Assembly (NCBI RefSeq): GCF_030286555.1
Contig: NZ_JASVWF010000003.1
Coordinates: 806,001 to 870,000, forward strand
DNA: 64,000 nt
Direction: 5' to 3'
From: Actinomycetospora termitidis
GTDB taxonomy: Bacteria; Actinomycetota; Actinomycetes; Mycobacteriales; Pseudonocardiaceae
This document shows positions 17,150 to 26,329 of the stretch, one piece after another (the first letter of the stretch is position 1; each line of letters starts with the position of its first letter). Under the pieces are notes generated by a model. That model had not been told where the DNA came from, made no database searches, and saw only the letters and a program-made list of their open reading frames with translations. The position numbers were made by a program, and so were the translations under genes.

Positions 17150-20100
17150 ATGGTGGAACGTGTGACGGTCGAGGGGCTCGACGCCGGGGCCGTCGCCGAG
17201 GTGGTCGGCCCCGTGGTGTCGGAGCGGGGACGGCGGTACGCGCGGGACGGCGCGGTGCTGTACGCGGAGTGGCACGCCGGCACGCTGCAGTTGCGGGGCG
17301 TGGTCCGCGGCGGTGAGGGGCAGGTCTACTCGACGATCGTGCGCTTCGACGGCGGCCTGCGGCTCGTCGACGGCGAGTGCTCCTGTCCGGTCGGGACGAT
17401 GTGCAAGCACGTCGCCGCGATGGCCTTCCACGCGGTGCCGGAGACGCCGGCCGCGCCGAGCACGCCCGGGTGGGAACTCGCGCTCGACGCCCTGCTCGGG
17501 GTCGAACCGGTCCCGCGGCGCACGCCGACCGGCACGCTGGCGGTCGAGGTGACGCCGGACGGCGCGGGCGGGCTGATGGCCCGGCTGATGCGTCCCGGCG
17601 CGAAGGGCTGGGTGTACGGCGGTCTGCTGTGGAACCGCATGCTGCAGGGCGCGGCCGAGGTCGAGCACCGGCCGGAGCAGCTGGCGGTCGTGCGCGAGCT
17701 CTACCTCCTGCACCACGCCGCGCAGGCCGGGTCCGGGTTCTCGCCGTACCGCTACTACGGCTACGGCGCCGACGAGAAGGTCATCGACCTCGCGGAGATC
17801 GCCAGCCCCCGCCTGTGGACCCTGCTGGACGCGGCGGCCGAGGCCGGGGTGGCGATGTTGCCGGCACGCCACAAGCTGGGGCCCGTCGAGCGGCGCGGGC
17901 CGGCGTCCCTGCAGCTCGACGTCGTCGCCGGTCCGGACGACGGGGCGCTGGCCATCCGGCCCGTGCTGCGATTCGACGGCGAGCCGGATGACGATGCGCG
18001 ACCCGTCGCGTTCCTCGGCGGCGACTCCGCGCACGGCGTCGTCACGGTCTCCGCGGCGGAGAACCTGGCGCCGGCCTCCTGCCGGCTGAGCCTGGCCCGT
18101 CTCGAGCCGACCGTGAGCCGGTCCGTGTGGCAGGCGGCGCTCGACGACGCCGAGGTCACCGTCCCGGCCGACGCCGTCGACCGCTTCCGCGCCCGCTACG
18201 CCCCCAGGCTCGCCGAGATGCGTGGGGTGACCTCCTCCGACGGGGCGTTCGCCCCGCCCCGGATCGGGCCGCCCGTACTCGTGCTGCGCGCCGCCTTCAC
18301 CGGCGAGCACGCGCTGTCGCTGAGCTGGGAATGGTCCTACGACGTCGGCGGGTCGGACGCGCGCGCGGCGCTCGGCCGCCCGGCCGCGGGCGAGGGGTTC
18401 CGCGACACCGTGCTCGAGCAGGAGACGCTCGACGCGCTCGACGACCTCCCGGTCGACTGGGTCCGGTTCCGCATCCACCCCGCGCAGGGTCGCGGGACGC
18501 ACCGCTTCATCGGTCTGCAGACCGCGGCGTTCGCCGCCGAGGCGCTCCCGGTGCTCGAGGACACCGACGGGGTGCGGGTCGAGCGGTCCGGGGAGCCCGC
18601 GCAGTACCGCGAGGTCGGCGACGAGCTGGCCATCGAGGTGTCGACCACCGAGTCCGACGCGGGGAACGACTGGTTCGACCTCGGGGTCACCATCACCGCC
18701 GAGGGCCGCGAGATCCCCTTCACCGACGTCTTCAAGGCGCTCGCCCAGGGCCTCTCCCACCTCCTCCTGTCCGACGGCGCGTACTTCTCGCTGGAGAAGC
18801 CCGAGCTGGTCGCACTGCGCACCCTCATCGAGGAGGCCCGGGCGATGCAGGAGCGCCCGGGCGGGCCGATCCGGCTGAGCCGCTACCAGGCCGGCTGGTG
18901 GGAGGAACTGGCCGCGCTGGGCATCGTCTCCCGCGAGGCCGAGGCGTGGCGCGAGCAGGTCGGCGGACTGCTCGCGGCGGGCGCGCTCGATCCCGCGCCG
19001 GTCCCGGCCACGCTCCGGGCGGAGCTGCGCCCCTACCAGCGCGCCGGCTTCGAGTGGCTCGCCTTCCTGTGGCGGCACCGCCTCGGCGGGGTGCTGGCCG
19101 ACGACATGGGGCTCGGCAAGACCGTGCAGGCGCTCGCCGCGATCGCGCACGCCCGCGACACCGCGCCGGACGCGGGCCCGGTCCTCATCGTCGCGCCCAC
19201 GAGCGTCGTCGGGAACTGGACCGCCGAGGCCGCGCGGTTCACGCCCGCGCTGCGGGTCGTCGCCCTCACCGACACGCTGCGCCGCCGCGGGCAGGACCTC
19301 GACGCCGTGGTCGCGGGCGCCGACGTCGTGGTCACCTCGTACACGCTGTTCCGGCTCGACGTCGACGCGCACGAACGGATCGGCTGGTCGGCCGTGCTGT
19401 TCGACGAGGCGCAGTTCCTCAAGAACCGCCGGTCGAAGGTGTACCTGTGCGCGCGCCGGGTCGCCGCGCCGGTGAAGGTGGCGATCACCGGGACGCCGAT
19501 GGAGAACGACCTGATGGAGCTCTGGTCGCTCCTCTCGATCACCGCCCCGGGCCTCTTCCCGAACTCCGAGCAGTTCCGGGAGACCTACGCCCGCCCGATC
19601 GAGAAGGGCGGGAACACGGGGGCCGACCTGCTCGCGCGCCTGCGGCGCCGGGTCCGCCCGCTGATGCTGCGGCGCACCAAGGAACAGGTCGCCCCCGACC
19701 TCCCGCCGAAGCAGGAACAGGTCCTGCCGGTCGAGCTCGCTCCCGCCCACCAGCGCCTCTACCAGCGGGTCCTGCAGCGGGAACGGCAGAAGATCCTGCA
19801 GCTGCTCGGCGACGTGGAGGAGAACCGGATCGCGATCCTCGCCTCGATCACCCGGCTGCGGCAGCTGAGCCTGCACCCGGCGCTGATCGGCGAGGACGAG
19901 CCCGGCGGGTCCGCGAAGATCGACCTCCTCGTCGACCAGCTCCGCGACGTCCTCGGCGGCGGGCACCGGGCTCTCGTGTTCAGCCAGTTCACCGGCTTCC
20001 TCGCCCACGTCCGGGACGCGCTCGAGGAGGCGGGCATCGCGTACGCCTACCTCGACGGGAGCACCCGCGACCGGTCCGCCGCCATCGCGGGGTTCAAGGA

Positions 20101-20413
20101 CGGCGATGCGCCGGTGTTCCTGATCAGCCTCAAGGCGGGCGGGTTCGGGCTGAACCTCACCGAGGCCGACTACTGCTTCCTGCTCGACCCGTGGTGGAAC
20201 CCCGCCACCGAGGCGCAGGCGATCGACCGGACCCACCGCATCGGCCAGGACCGCACGGTCATGGTCTACCGACTCATCAGCCAGGACACCATCGAGGAGA
20301 AGGTCCGGGCCCTCGCGCAGCGCAAGCAGGCCCTGACCTCGGGCGTCCTCGACGACGGCGCGGCGTTCGCCGGCACGCTCGACGCCGACGACATCCGCGC
20401 GCTGATCTCCTGA
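17150..20413 (+). CDS. SNF2/Swi2-type helicase with SWIM zinc finger
   Basis: The 1087-residue protein starts with a SWIM zinc-binding motif near residues 78-95 (ECSCPVGTMCKHVAAM, i.e. CxC...CxH). A long middle region of unknown fold follows, with an SNF2 ATPase in the last 450 residues. ATPase motifs are DDMGLGKTVQ (I), VLFDEAQFLKN (DEAQ, II), ITGTPMEND (III), VFSQFTGFLAH and LKAGGFGLNLTEADYC (V), and ATEAQAIDRTHRIGQ (VI). Such enzymes translocate on double-stranded DNA or nucleoprotein; the exact role in bacteria is unclear. I chose the ATG at 17150, after GAGAGGGGG, over an upstream frame extension that runs into the antitoxin promoter. It stands alone between vapBC and mutB. Confidence 0.94.
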   Translation: MVERVTVEGLDAGAVAEVVGPVVSERGRRYARDGAVLYAEWHAGTLQLRGVVRGGEGQVYSTIVRFDGGLRLVDGECSCPVGTMCKHVAAMAFHAVPETPAAPSTPGWELALDALLGVEPVPRRTPTGTLAVEVTPDGAGGLMARLMRPGAKGWVYGGLLWNRMLQGAAEVEHRPEQLAVVRELYLLHHAAQAGSGFSPYRYYGYGADEKVIDLAEIASPRLWTLLDAAAEAGVAMLPARHKLGPVERRGPASLQLDVVAGPDDGALAIRPVLRFDGEPDDDARPVAFLGGDSAHGVVTVSAAENLAPASCRLSLARLEPTVSRSVWQAALDDAEVTVPADAVDRFRARYAPRLAEMRGVTSSDGAFAPPRIGPPVLVLRAAFTGEHALSLSWEWSYDVGGSDARAALGRPAAGEGFRDTVLEQETLDALDDLPVDWVRFRIHPAQGRGTHRFIGLQTAAFAAEALPVLEDTDGVRVERSGEPAQYREVGDELAIEVSTTESDAGNDWFDLGVTITAEGREIPFTDVFKALAQGLSHLLLSDGAYFSLEKPELVALRTLIEEARAMQERPGGPIRLSRYQAGWWEELAALGIVSREAEAWREQVGGLLAAGALDPAPVPATLRAELRPYQRAGFEWLAFLWRHRLGGVLADDMGLGKTVQALAAIAHARDTAPDAGPVLIVAPTSVVGNWTAEAARFTPALRVVALTDTLRRRGQDLDAVVAGADVVVTSYTLFRLDVDAHERIGWSAVLFDEAQFLKNRRSKVYLCARRVAAPVKVAITGTPMENDLMELWSLLSITAPGLFPNSEQFRETYARPIEKGGNTGADLLARLRRRVRPLMLRRTKEQVAPDLPPKQEQVLPVELAPAHQRLYQRVLQRERQKILQLLGDVEENRIAILASITRLRQLSLHPALIGEDEPGGSAKIDLLVDQLRDVLGGGHRALVFSQFTGFLAHVRDALEEAGIAYAYLDGSTRDRSAAIAGFKDGDAPVFLISLKAGGFGLNLTEADYCFLLDPWWNPATEAQAIDRTHRIGQDRTVMVYRLISQDTIEEKVRALAQRKQALTSGVLDDGAAFAGTLDADDIRALIS

Positions 20414-20416
20414 CGG

Positions 20417-22624
20417 TCAGGAGGAGGCGTGTCCCAGCTTCTCGGTCAGCTGGCCCAGCAGCTCCGTCGCCGCGTCCGCGATCACCGTGCCCGGGCCGAA
20501 GATCGCCGCCGCACCGCCGGAGTAGAGCTCGTCGTAGTCGCCGGGCGGGATGACCCCGCCGGCCACGATGAGGATCTCCTCCGCGCCGAGCTCGGCCAGG
20601 GCGTCGCGCAGCGCGGGCACCAGAGTGAGGTGACCGGCGGCCAGCGACGACACCCCGACGACGTGCACGTCGGCCTCGACGGCCTGGCGCGCGACCTCCT
20701 CGGGGGTCTGGAAGAGCGGGCCCACGTCGACGTCGAAGCCGAGGTCGGCGAACGCGGTGGCGATGACCTTCTGTCCGCGGTCGTGGCCGTCCTGGCCCAT
20801 CTTCGCGACGAGGATGCGGGGCCGGCGGCCCTCGGCCTCCTCGAACGCCTCGGCGGCCGAGCGCGCCTTCTCCACCGCCGAGTTCTCACCCACCTCGTCA
20901 CGGTAGACCCCGGAGATCGTCCGGACGTCCGAGCGGTGCCGGCCGTAGACCTTCTCCAGCGCGTCGGAGATCTCGCCGACCGAGGCGTGCGCCCGCGCGG
21001 CGTCGATCGCGAGCTTGAGCAGGTTCCCGTCGAGACCGGACCCGCGCTTCCCCTCGGCGGCGTCGGAGGCCGCGTTGGTCAGCGCCGTCAGCGCCGACTC
21101 CACCGCCGCGGCGTCCCGGTCGTCGCGGAGCTCGGCGAGCCGTGCGACCTGCTGGCGCAGCACGTCGGCGTTGTCGACCTTGAGCACGTCGACGTCCTCG
21201 CCGCCGAGCAACGGGTACTTGTTGACCCCGATCACCGGCTGGCGGCCCGAGTCGATCCGCGCCTGGGTGCGGGCGGCCGCCTCCTCGATGCGCATCTTCG
21301 GCAGACCCTCGTCGATCGCCTTCGCCATGCCGCCGGTCGACTCGACCTCCTCGATGTGCGCCCAGGCGCGCCCGGCGAGCTCGCGGGTCAGCCGCTCGAC
21401 GTAGGCGGAGCCACCCCACGGGTCGACGGTGCGCGTCGTGCCCGACTCCTGCTGGAGCAGCAGCTGCGTGTTGCGCGCGATCCGGGCGGAGAAGTCGGTC
21501 GGCAGCGCGAGTGCCTCGTCGAGGGCGTTGGTGTGCAGCGACTGCGTGTGGCCCTGGGTCGCGGCCATCGCCTCGACGCAGGTGCGGACCACGTTGTTGT
21601 AGACGTCCTGGGCGGTCAGCGACCAGCCGGAGGTCTGCGAGTGGGTGCGCAGCGACAGCGACTTGTCGTTCTGCGCCCCGAAGCCCTTCACGAGCTTGGC
21701 CCACAGCAGTCGTGCGGCCCGGAGCTTGGCGATCTCCATGAAGTAGTTCATGCCGATGCCCCAGAAGAACGAGAGGCGCGGCGCGAACCGGTCGATGTCC
21801 AGCCCGGCGTCCCGCCCGGCCCGCAGGTACTCCACGCCGTCGGCGAGGGTGTACGCGAGCTCCAGGTCGGCCGAGGCCCCGGCCTCCTGGATGTGGTAGC
21901 CCGAGATGGAGATCGAGTTGAACTTCGGCATCTTCTCCGAGGTGTAGCTGAAGATGTCCGAGATGATCTGCATCGAGGGCGCGGGCGGGTAGATGTAGGT
22001 GTTGCGGACCATGAACTCCTTGAGGATGTCGTTCTGGATGGTCCCGGCGAGCTTCTCGGGCTCGACGCCCTGCTCGGACGCCGCGGCCACGTAGAGCGCC
22101 ATCACGGGGAGCACGGCCCCGTTCATGGTCATGGACACCGACATCCGGTCCAGCGGGATGCCGTCGAAGAGCTGGCGCATGTCGAGGATCGAGTCGATCG
22201 ACACCCCGGCCATGCCGACGTCGCCGGCCACGCGCGGGTTGTCCGAGTCGTAGCCGCGGTGGGTCGGCAGGTCGAAGGCGACCGACAGGCCCTTCTGCCC
22301 GGCCGCGAGGTTGCGCCGGTAGAAGGCGTTCGACTCCTTGGCCGTGGAGAACCCGGCGTACTGGCGCACCGTCCAGGGCTGGGTGCGGTACATCGTCGGG
22401 TAGGGCCCGCGCAGGAACGGCGGGAGCCCGGGGAGGGTCTCGAGGAAGTCGAGGTCCTCGGTGTCGGCGCCGGTGTAGAGCGGCTTCACCCCGATGCCCT
22501 CGGGGGTCTCCCAGAGCAGGTCGTCGGCGTCCTTGCCGGTCGCCTCCTGGAGTGCCTCGGTCCAGTCCCGGTCGGCCGGCCCGGGCGTCCCGAGCTCGAC
22601 GTCGGCGAACGATCCGATGCCCAT
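20417..22624 (-). CDS. mutB: Methylmalonyl-CoA mutase, large (catalytic) subunit
   Basis: The 735-residue alpha subunit interconverts (R)-methylmalonyl-CoA and succinyl-CoA with adenosylcobalamin. The TIM barrel carries the signature region [20 protein letters not shown] and the [16 protein letters not shown] block. The C-terminal flavodoxin-like domain has the base-off B12 motif [10 protein letters not shown], whose His is the cobalt ligand, near residue 610. It follows mutA by 3 bp, with a Shine-Dalgarno (GGGAG) inside the mutA end, so the two are translationally linked. With meaB nearby this completes the core of propionate carbon entry into the TCA cycle. Confidence 0.97.
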   Translation of the reverse strand: MGIGSFADVELGTPGPADRDWTEALQEATGKDADDLLWETPEGIGVKPLYTGADTEDLDFLETLPGLPPFLRGPYPTMYRTQPWTVRQYAGFSTAKESNAFYRRNLAAGQKGLSVAFDLPTHRGYDSDNPRVAGDVGMAGVSIDSILDMRQLFDGIPLDRMSVSMTMNGAVLPVMALYVAAASEQGVEPEKLAGTIQNDILKEFMVRNTYIYPPAPSMQIISDIFSYTSEKMPKFNSISISGYHIQEAGASADLELAYTLADGVEYLRAGRDAGLDIDRFAPRLSFFWGIGMNYFMEIAKLRAARLLWAKLVKGFGAQNDKSLSLRTHSQTSGWSLTAQDVYNNVVRTCVEAMAATQGHTQSLHTNALDEALALPTDFSARIARNTQLLLQQESGTTRTVDPWGGSAYVERLTRELAGRAWAHIEEVESTGGMAKAIDEGLPKMRIEEAAARTQARIDSGRQPVIGVNKYPLLGGEDVDVLKVDNADVLRQQVARLAELRDDRDAAAVESALTALTNAASDAAEGKRGSGLDGNLLKLAIDAARAHASVGEISDALEKVYGRHRSDVRTISGVYRDEVGENSAVEKARSAAEAFEEAEGRRPRILVAKMGQDGHDRGQKVIATAFADLGFDVDVGPLFQTPEEVARQAVEADVHVVGVSSLAAGHLTLVPALRDALAELGAEEILIVAGGVIPPGDYDELYSGGAAAIFGPGTVIADAATELLGQLTEKLGHASS

Positions 22625-22627
22625 GGT

Positions 22628-24529
22628 TCAGACTCCCAGCTCGTCGAGCAGGTCGGTCAGCAGCGCGGCCGCGTCGCACCCGGTGTACAGGTACCCGGTC
22701 AGCGCCGTCGAGTCCTCGGAGGTGAGGCCCTCGGTGCGCGGCGAGCCGGCGAGGATCACGCGGGTGGCGCCGGCCTCGGCCAGCGCCGACGCGAGCGGCG
22801 CCGCGTGCTCCGCGTAGACCTTGTCCGACGACGCGACCACCGCGATCGGCGTGCCCGCCTCCCGGAACGCCGTGACGATCTCGTCGATCTCCGTGCCGCC
22901 CGGGCCCTCGACGACGTCGACCCCGCCGGCGTGCAGCAGGTTCGTCGCGAACGACGCCCGCGCCGTGTACTGCGCGAGCGCGCCCACGGTGGCGAGGAAG
23001 GCGGTCGGACGCTGCGGGGCCGCGTCGCTGCGGTCGCGGAGGTCCTCGAAGACCTGGGCGTAGCGGCGGCGCGGCAGGCCGCCCTGCTGGTCGCCCGTTC
23101 CCGACGGCGGGGCGGCGCGCTCGGGCAGCGTCTCGTGCAGGTTCGGGAACTCGCTGACGCCGGTGATCGGGTCCTTCCGGTGCGCGATCCGGTCGGCCCG
23201 CGCGGTCCAGGTGTCCTCGAGCGCCGACGCCAGGGAACCCCTATCGGCGTGCTCGTCTGGATCCAGCACGGCCTCGATCCCGCCGTCGCGCTCGATCCCG
23301 GTGAACACGTCCCAGGCGGCGTGCGCGAGGGCGTCGGTGAGCGACTCGACGTACCAGGAGCCGCCCGCCGGATCGATGACGTGCGCGAGGTGCGACTCCT
23401 CGAGCAGCAGCGCCTGGGTGTTGCGGGCGATGCGGCGGGAGAAGTCGTCGGGCAGGCCGAGCACGGAGTCGAAGGGCAGCACGGTGACCGCGTCGGCGCC
23501 GCCGAGGCCGGCCCCCGCCGCGGCGACCGTGGTGCGCAGGATGTTCACCCACGGGTCGCGGCCGGTGAGCATCGCCGGCGAGGTCACGGCGTGGGTGCGC
23601 ATCGCGCGGGCCGGCTCCGACGCCCCCGCGACCGACCCGATGCGGTCCCAGCAGCGGCGCGCGGCGCGCAGCTTCGCGAGGGTGGCGAACTGGTCGGCGG
23701 TGGCGGCGAACCGGAACTCGACGCGGGCGAAGGCGTCGTCCACCGACAGCCCCGCGTCGTCGAGCAGGCGCACCGCGTGGAGTCCGGCGGCGAGCGCGGC
23801 GCCCAGCTCCTGCCCGTCGGAGCCGCCCGCCTCGTGGAAGGGGAGCCCGTCGGCGACGACCGTGGCGAGGTGCGGGTGGCTCTCCGCGGCGGTCCGTGCG
23901 TGGTCGACGAGGGCCGAGCGGTAGGCGTCGGTCAGCGGCCCGCCGCCGCGGGTGCGCGCGAGGAGCGGGTCGTAGCCCAGCGAGCCGCCCAGGGCCGTCG
24001 TCACGCCACCGGCGCGGGCCAGGTCGAGCAGGGCCGCGGCGGCCTCCGGGGTGTCGCGGCCGGCCTCGAGCGCGACCGGGGCGAGGTCGAGGAACACGCC
24101 GTCGAGCAGCCGCGGCAGGGCGTCGACGGGCGGCCCGCCGGCCTCGCCGAGCACGAGCCACAGCGACGAGACGCCGTTCTCCAGCTCGGCCATGACCACG
24201 TCGTGCGCACCCTCCAGGTCGGTCAGGGCGTGGCGCTGGCGGCGGTACCAGCCGTCCGCGACGTGGCCCTCCGGCCGCGACGCGCGGGTGAACGGCGGGA
24301 GCCCCGGCGCGCCGGTCGGCACGCCGGGCGCGTCCTCGGCGGTGTAGAGCGCCGCGATGGAGAACCCGTCGTCGGTGGCGGTGGCGATCGCCGCCTCGGC
24401 GTCGGCCGGGTCGACCTCCCGGCCCGACTTCGCGAGCACCCCCGCGACGAGCTCGCGCCACGCGTCGCGCGTCGGCGTCGCGAACTCGCCCGCGAGCACG
24501 AGCTCCTCGGGCGCCTCCGGTGCAGTCAT
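22628..24529 (-). CDS. mutA: Methylmalonyl-CoA mutase, small subunit
   Basis: The 633-residue beta subunit is homologous to MutB but lacks the DxHxxG cobalamin motif, as is normal for the non-catalytic partner. Recognisable parts are GLPPFTRASRPEGHVADGW, RIARNTQALLLEESHLAHVI and PAGGSWYVESLTDALA. It is the first gene of the mutA-mutB pair. The 84-bp space before it (to aroG) has a direct repeat (CCGGACCGGTTCA at 24554 and CCGGATCGGTTCA at 24591) of unknown meaning. No cobalamin riboswitch fits in this space. Confidence 0.96.
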   Translation of the reverse strand: MTAPEAPEELVLAGEFATPTRDAWRELVAGVLAKSGREVDPADAEAAIATATDDGFSIAALYTAEDAPGVPTGAPGLPPFTRASRPEGHVADGWYRRQRHALTDLEGAHDVVMAELENGVSSLWLVLGEAGGPPVDALPRLLDGVFLDLAPVALEAGRDTPEAAAALLDLARAGGVTTALGGSLGYDPLLARTRGGGPLTDAYRSALVDHARTAAESHPHLATVVADGLPFHEAGGSDGQELGAALAAGLHAVRLLDDAGLSVDDAFARVEFRFAATADQFATLAKLRAARRCWDRIGSVAGASEPARAMRTHAVTSPAMLTGRDPWVNILRTTVAAAGAGLGGADAVTVLPFDSVLGLPDDFSRRIARNTQALLLEESHLAHVIDPAGGSWYVESLTDALAHAAWDVFTGIERDGGIEAVLDPDEHADRGSLASALEDTWTARADRIAHRKDPITGVSEFPNLHETLPERAAPPSGTGDQQGGLPRRRYAQVFEDLRDRSDAAPQRPTAFLATVGALAQYTARASFATNLLHAGGVDVVEGPGGTEIDEIVTAFREAGTPIAVVASSDKVYAEHAAPLASALAEAGATRVILAGSPRTEGLTSEDSTALTGYLYTGCDAAALLTDLLDELGV

Positions 24530-24613
24530 GGCCGGGATCGTAGAACGGTCAGGCCGGACCGGTTCACGCGCGATCGGTCACACGGCAGGGCCGGATCGGT
24601 TCAGCCGTCCCCG

Positions 24614-25663
24614 TCACCGGACGGCCGCGGCGAGCTCGTCGAGCAGCGACACCGTCGTCTCCCAGCCCACGCAGGCGTCGGTCACGCTGCGGCCGCGCAC
24701 CATGTCCGGTCCCATCTCCTGCCGCCCCTCGACGAGGAAGCTCTCCACCATCACCCCGGCGACCGGCCCGCCCCGGGCCCGTTGGCCGGCGAGGTCGGCC
24801 ACGACCGCGGGCTGGTTGCGGTGGTCCTTGCCCGAGTTGCCGTGGCTCGCGTCGACGACCACGCGGCCCGCACGGCCCTTCGCCCGCAGCGCCGAGCACG
24901 CCGCGGCGACGGAGGTCTCGTCGTAGTTGGGTCCGCCGGAGCCGCCGCGCAGGATGAGGTGCGCGTCGGCGTTGCCCGTCGTCGTGATGAGTCCGGCGAG
25001 CCCCTCGGTGGTCACGCCCATGAAGGCGTGCGGCGCCGCCGCGGCCCCCACCGCGTCGATCGCGACCCCGACGTCGCCGTCGGTCCCGTTCTTGATCCCG
25101 ATCGGCATCGACAGGCCGCTGGCGAGCTGGCGGTGCACCTGGCTCGCGGCGGTCCGAGCCCCGATCGAGCCCCAGGAGACGAGGTCGGCGAGGTACTGGG
25201 GGGTGATCGGGTCGAGGAACTCACAGCCCAGCGGCAGGCCGAGCGCCGCCAGGTCGAGCATCAGCGCGCGGGCGGTGCGCAGGCCCCGGGCGACGTCGAA
25301 GGAGCCGTCCATCCCCGGGTCGTTGATCAGGCCCTTCCAGCCCACGGTCGACCGCGGCTTCTCGAAGTAGGTGCGCATCACCACGTGCAGTCGGTCGGCG
25401 TGGCGCTCCGCCTGCGCGGCCAGGCGCGCGCCGTACTCGCGGGCGGCGTCCGGGTCGTGGATCGAGCACGGACCGACCACGACCAGCAGACGGTCGTCCT
25501 CGCCGCGCAGGATCGCCTCGGCGCCGTCGCGCCCGCGGTGCACGGACTCGGCGACGTCGGCGGAGGCGGGCAGTTCGTGGCGCAGCAGCGCGGGGGACGG
25601 CAGCGGGGTGACGGCGGCCGTGCGCGCGCCGTCGAGCGGCCGACTGTCCAGAAGGGCGGTCAT
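24614..25663 (-). CDS. aroG: 3-deoxy-7-phosphoheptulonate (DAHP) synthase, class I
   Basis: The 349-residue enzyme condenses phosphoenolpyruvate and erythrose-4-phosphate at the entry of the shikimate pathway. It is of the AroF/G/H (class I) type, shown by VVGPCSIHDPDAAREYGARL, VVMRTYFEKPRSTVGWKGL, EFLDPITPQYLADLVSWGSI, the KNGTDGD segment, and VVDASHGNSGKDH. Many actinomycetes rely mainly on a class II enzyme; this class I copy may be an additional isoform. The gene is preceded by a 21-codon leader with Trp-Tyr-Arg-Phe and by competing hairpins, so ribosome-mediated attenuation by aromatic amino acids is likely. Confidence 0.95.
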   Translation of the reverse strand: MTALLDSRPLDGARTAAVTPLPSPALLRHELPASADVAESVHRGRDGAEAILRGEDDRLLVVVGPCSIHDPDAAREYGARLAAQAERHADRLHVVMRTYFEKPRSTVGWKGLINDPGMDGSFDVARGLRTARALMLDLAALGLPLGCEFLDPITPQYLADLVSWGSIGARTAASQVHRQLASGLSMPIGIKNGTDGDVGVAIDAVGAAAAPHAFMGVTTEGLAGLITTTGNADAHLILRGGSGGPNYDETSVAAACSALRAKGRAGRVVVDASHGNSGKDHRNQPAVVADLAGQRARGGPVAGVMVESFLVEGRQEMGPDMVRGRSVTDACVGWETTVSLLDELAAAVR

Positions 25664-25708
25664 CGAAGGCTCCAGGGTCCTGCCGGACCCGAGCCCGCCA
25701 CCGTGCCG

Positions 25709-25731
25709 CGCGAGCCGGGGTCCGGCTCGCG
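25709..25731 (-). terminator. Attenuator hairpin in the aroG leader
   Basis: On the minus strand, 10-bp perfect GC-rich arms (CGCGAGCCGG and CCGGCTCGCG) with a 3-nt loop begin 10 bp after the leader stop codon. The segment GCCGGACCC of this hairpin can instead pair with GGGTCCGGC at 25682-25690, giving two exclusive structures. The downstream GGGTCC-TGCC-GGACCC hairpin (25675-25690) lies beside the aroG Shine-Dalgarno. Confidence 0.55.
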
Positions 25732-25741
25732 GGGATGGGGT

Positions 25742-25807
25742 CTAGCGCAGCGGTCTACCCGCCGACCCCTCCCGGGCCGGGCACGTAAACCGGTACCAGC
25801 GCTGCAC
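25742..25807 (-). CDS. Aromatic leader peptide (WYxF) upstream of DAHP synthase
   Basis: A 21-codon frame reads VQRWYRFTCPAREGSAGRPL plus Arg and a TAG stop. It starts at GTG with AGGGTG eight bases upstream. Codons 4, 5 and 7 are Trp, Tyr and Phe, the three end products of the pathway served by the gene 78 bp downstream. This is the classic arrangement of a ribosome-stalling leader peptide. It begins 24 bp after the barstar stop, so the promoter lies in or before that gene. The coding evidence is the residue content, the Shine-Dalgarno and the hairpins; it is too short for homology to be conclusive. Confidence 0.65.
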   Translation of the reverse strand: MQRWYRFTCPAREGSAGRPLR

Positions 25808-25831
25808 GACGATCACCCTACTCGATGTCCG

Positions 25832-26158
25832 CTACGACACGCGGGTGACCCGGAACGGCCGCTCGCCCTCCGTGCCGCTGGCCCCGTGGAGGATCTCCTG
25901 GATCAGGCGGTGGGTCCGCGGGTCGGCGTCGCGCAGGGGCCCGTCCGCCCAGATCAGCTCCACGGGCCCCACCGGCAGCCACGAGAGGTCGCGCACGCTC
26001 TCGGCGAGCGCGTCGATGCTGGTGGCGTGGTAGTCGGGGAAGCGCAGCGCACGGCCGATCGCGGCGAGGGTCGTCTGCTCGTCCGCGGCCTCGGCCACGA
26101 TCCCGACGGTGCGCGCTCGCTCCCGGGCCCGCGTCCGGGCGAGGGACAGGTCGGTCAT
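25832..26158 (-). CDS. Barstar-family protein (orphan RNase inhibitor)
   Basis: The 108-residue protein shows the barstar fold signature in its centre: LAAIGRALRFPDYHATSIDA, then LAESVRDLSWLPVGPVELIW, with an acidic surface. Barstars inhibit barnase-type RNases. No barnase or other ribonuclease gene is adjacent, so the partner is elsewhere or the protein has another role. The ATG has GGGAGCGG upstream. It precedes the aroG leader on the same strand with only 24 bp between them. Confidence 0.85.
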   Translation of the reverse strand: MTDLSLARTRARERARTVGIVAEAADEQTTLAAIGRALRFPDYHATSIDALAESVRDLSWLPVGPVELIWADGPLRDADPRTHRLIQEILHGASGTEGERPFRVTRVS

Positions 26159-26329
26159 CGGTCGCCGCTCCCGTGGTCGGACATCGCCCAGTGATACCCC
26201 GGGCGCGGGCGCCGGTGCGACCTCCGGATGGCCGTGTGAGCAGGCCCACCGTCCGTTCACGCACAGACGGCCCGGTTGCTCCGTGTGCGCCCCGCGCCGT
26301 TCGCCCGCGGCCACTAACCTGGCCACTCG

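Noticed and set aside
24530-24613. PHO-like or operator repeat between mutA and aroG
   Set aside because: CCGGAYCGGTTCA occurs twice, but the spacing and consensus do not fit a PHO box, and no regulator can be linked to it.
20429-26194. 1921-codon open frame on the plus strand
   Set aside because: It is antisense to mutB, mutA and aroG, which have clear family motifs. Long antisense frames are expected at this G+C content.
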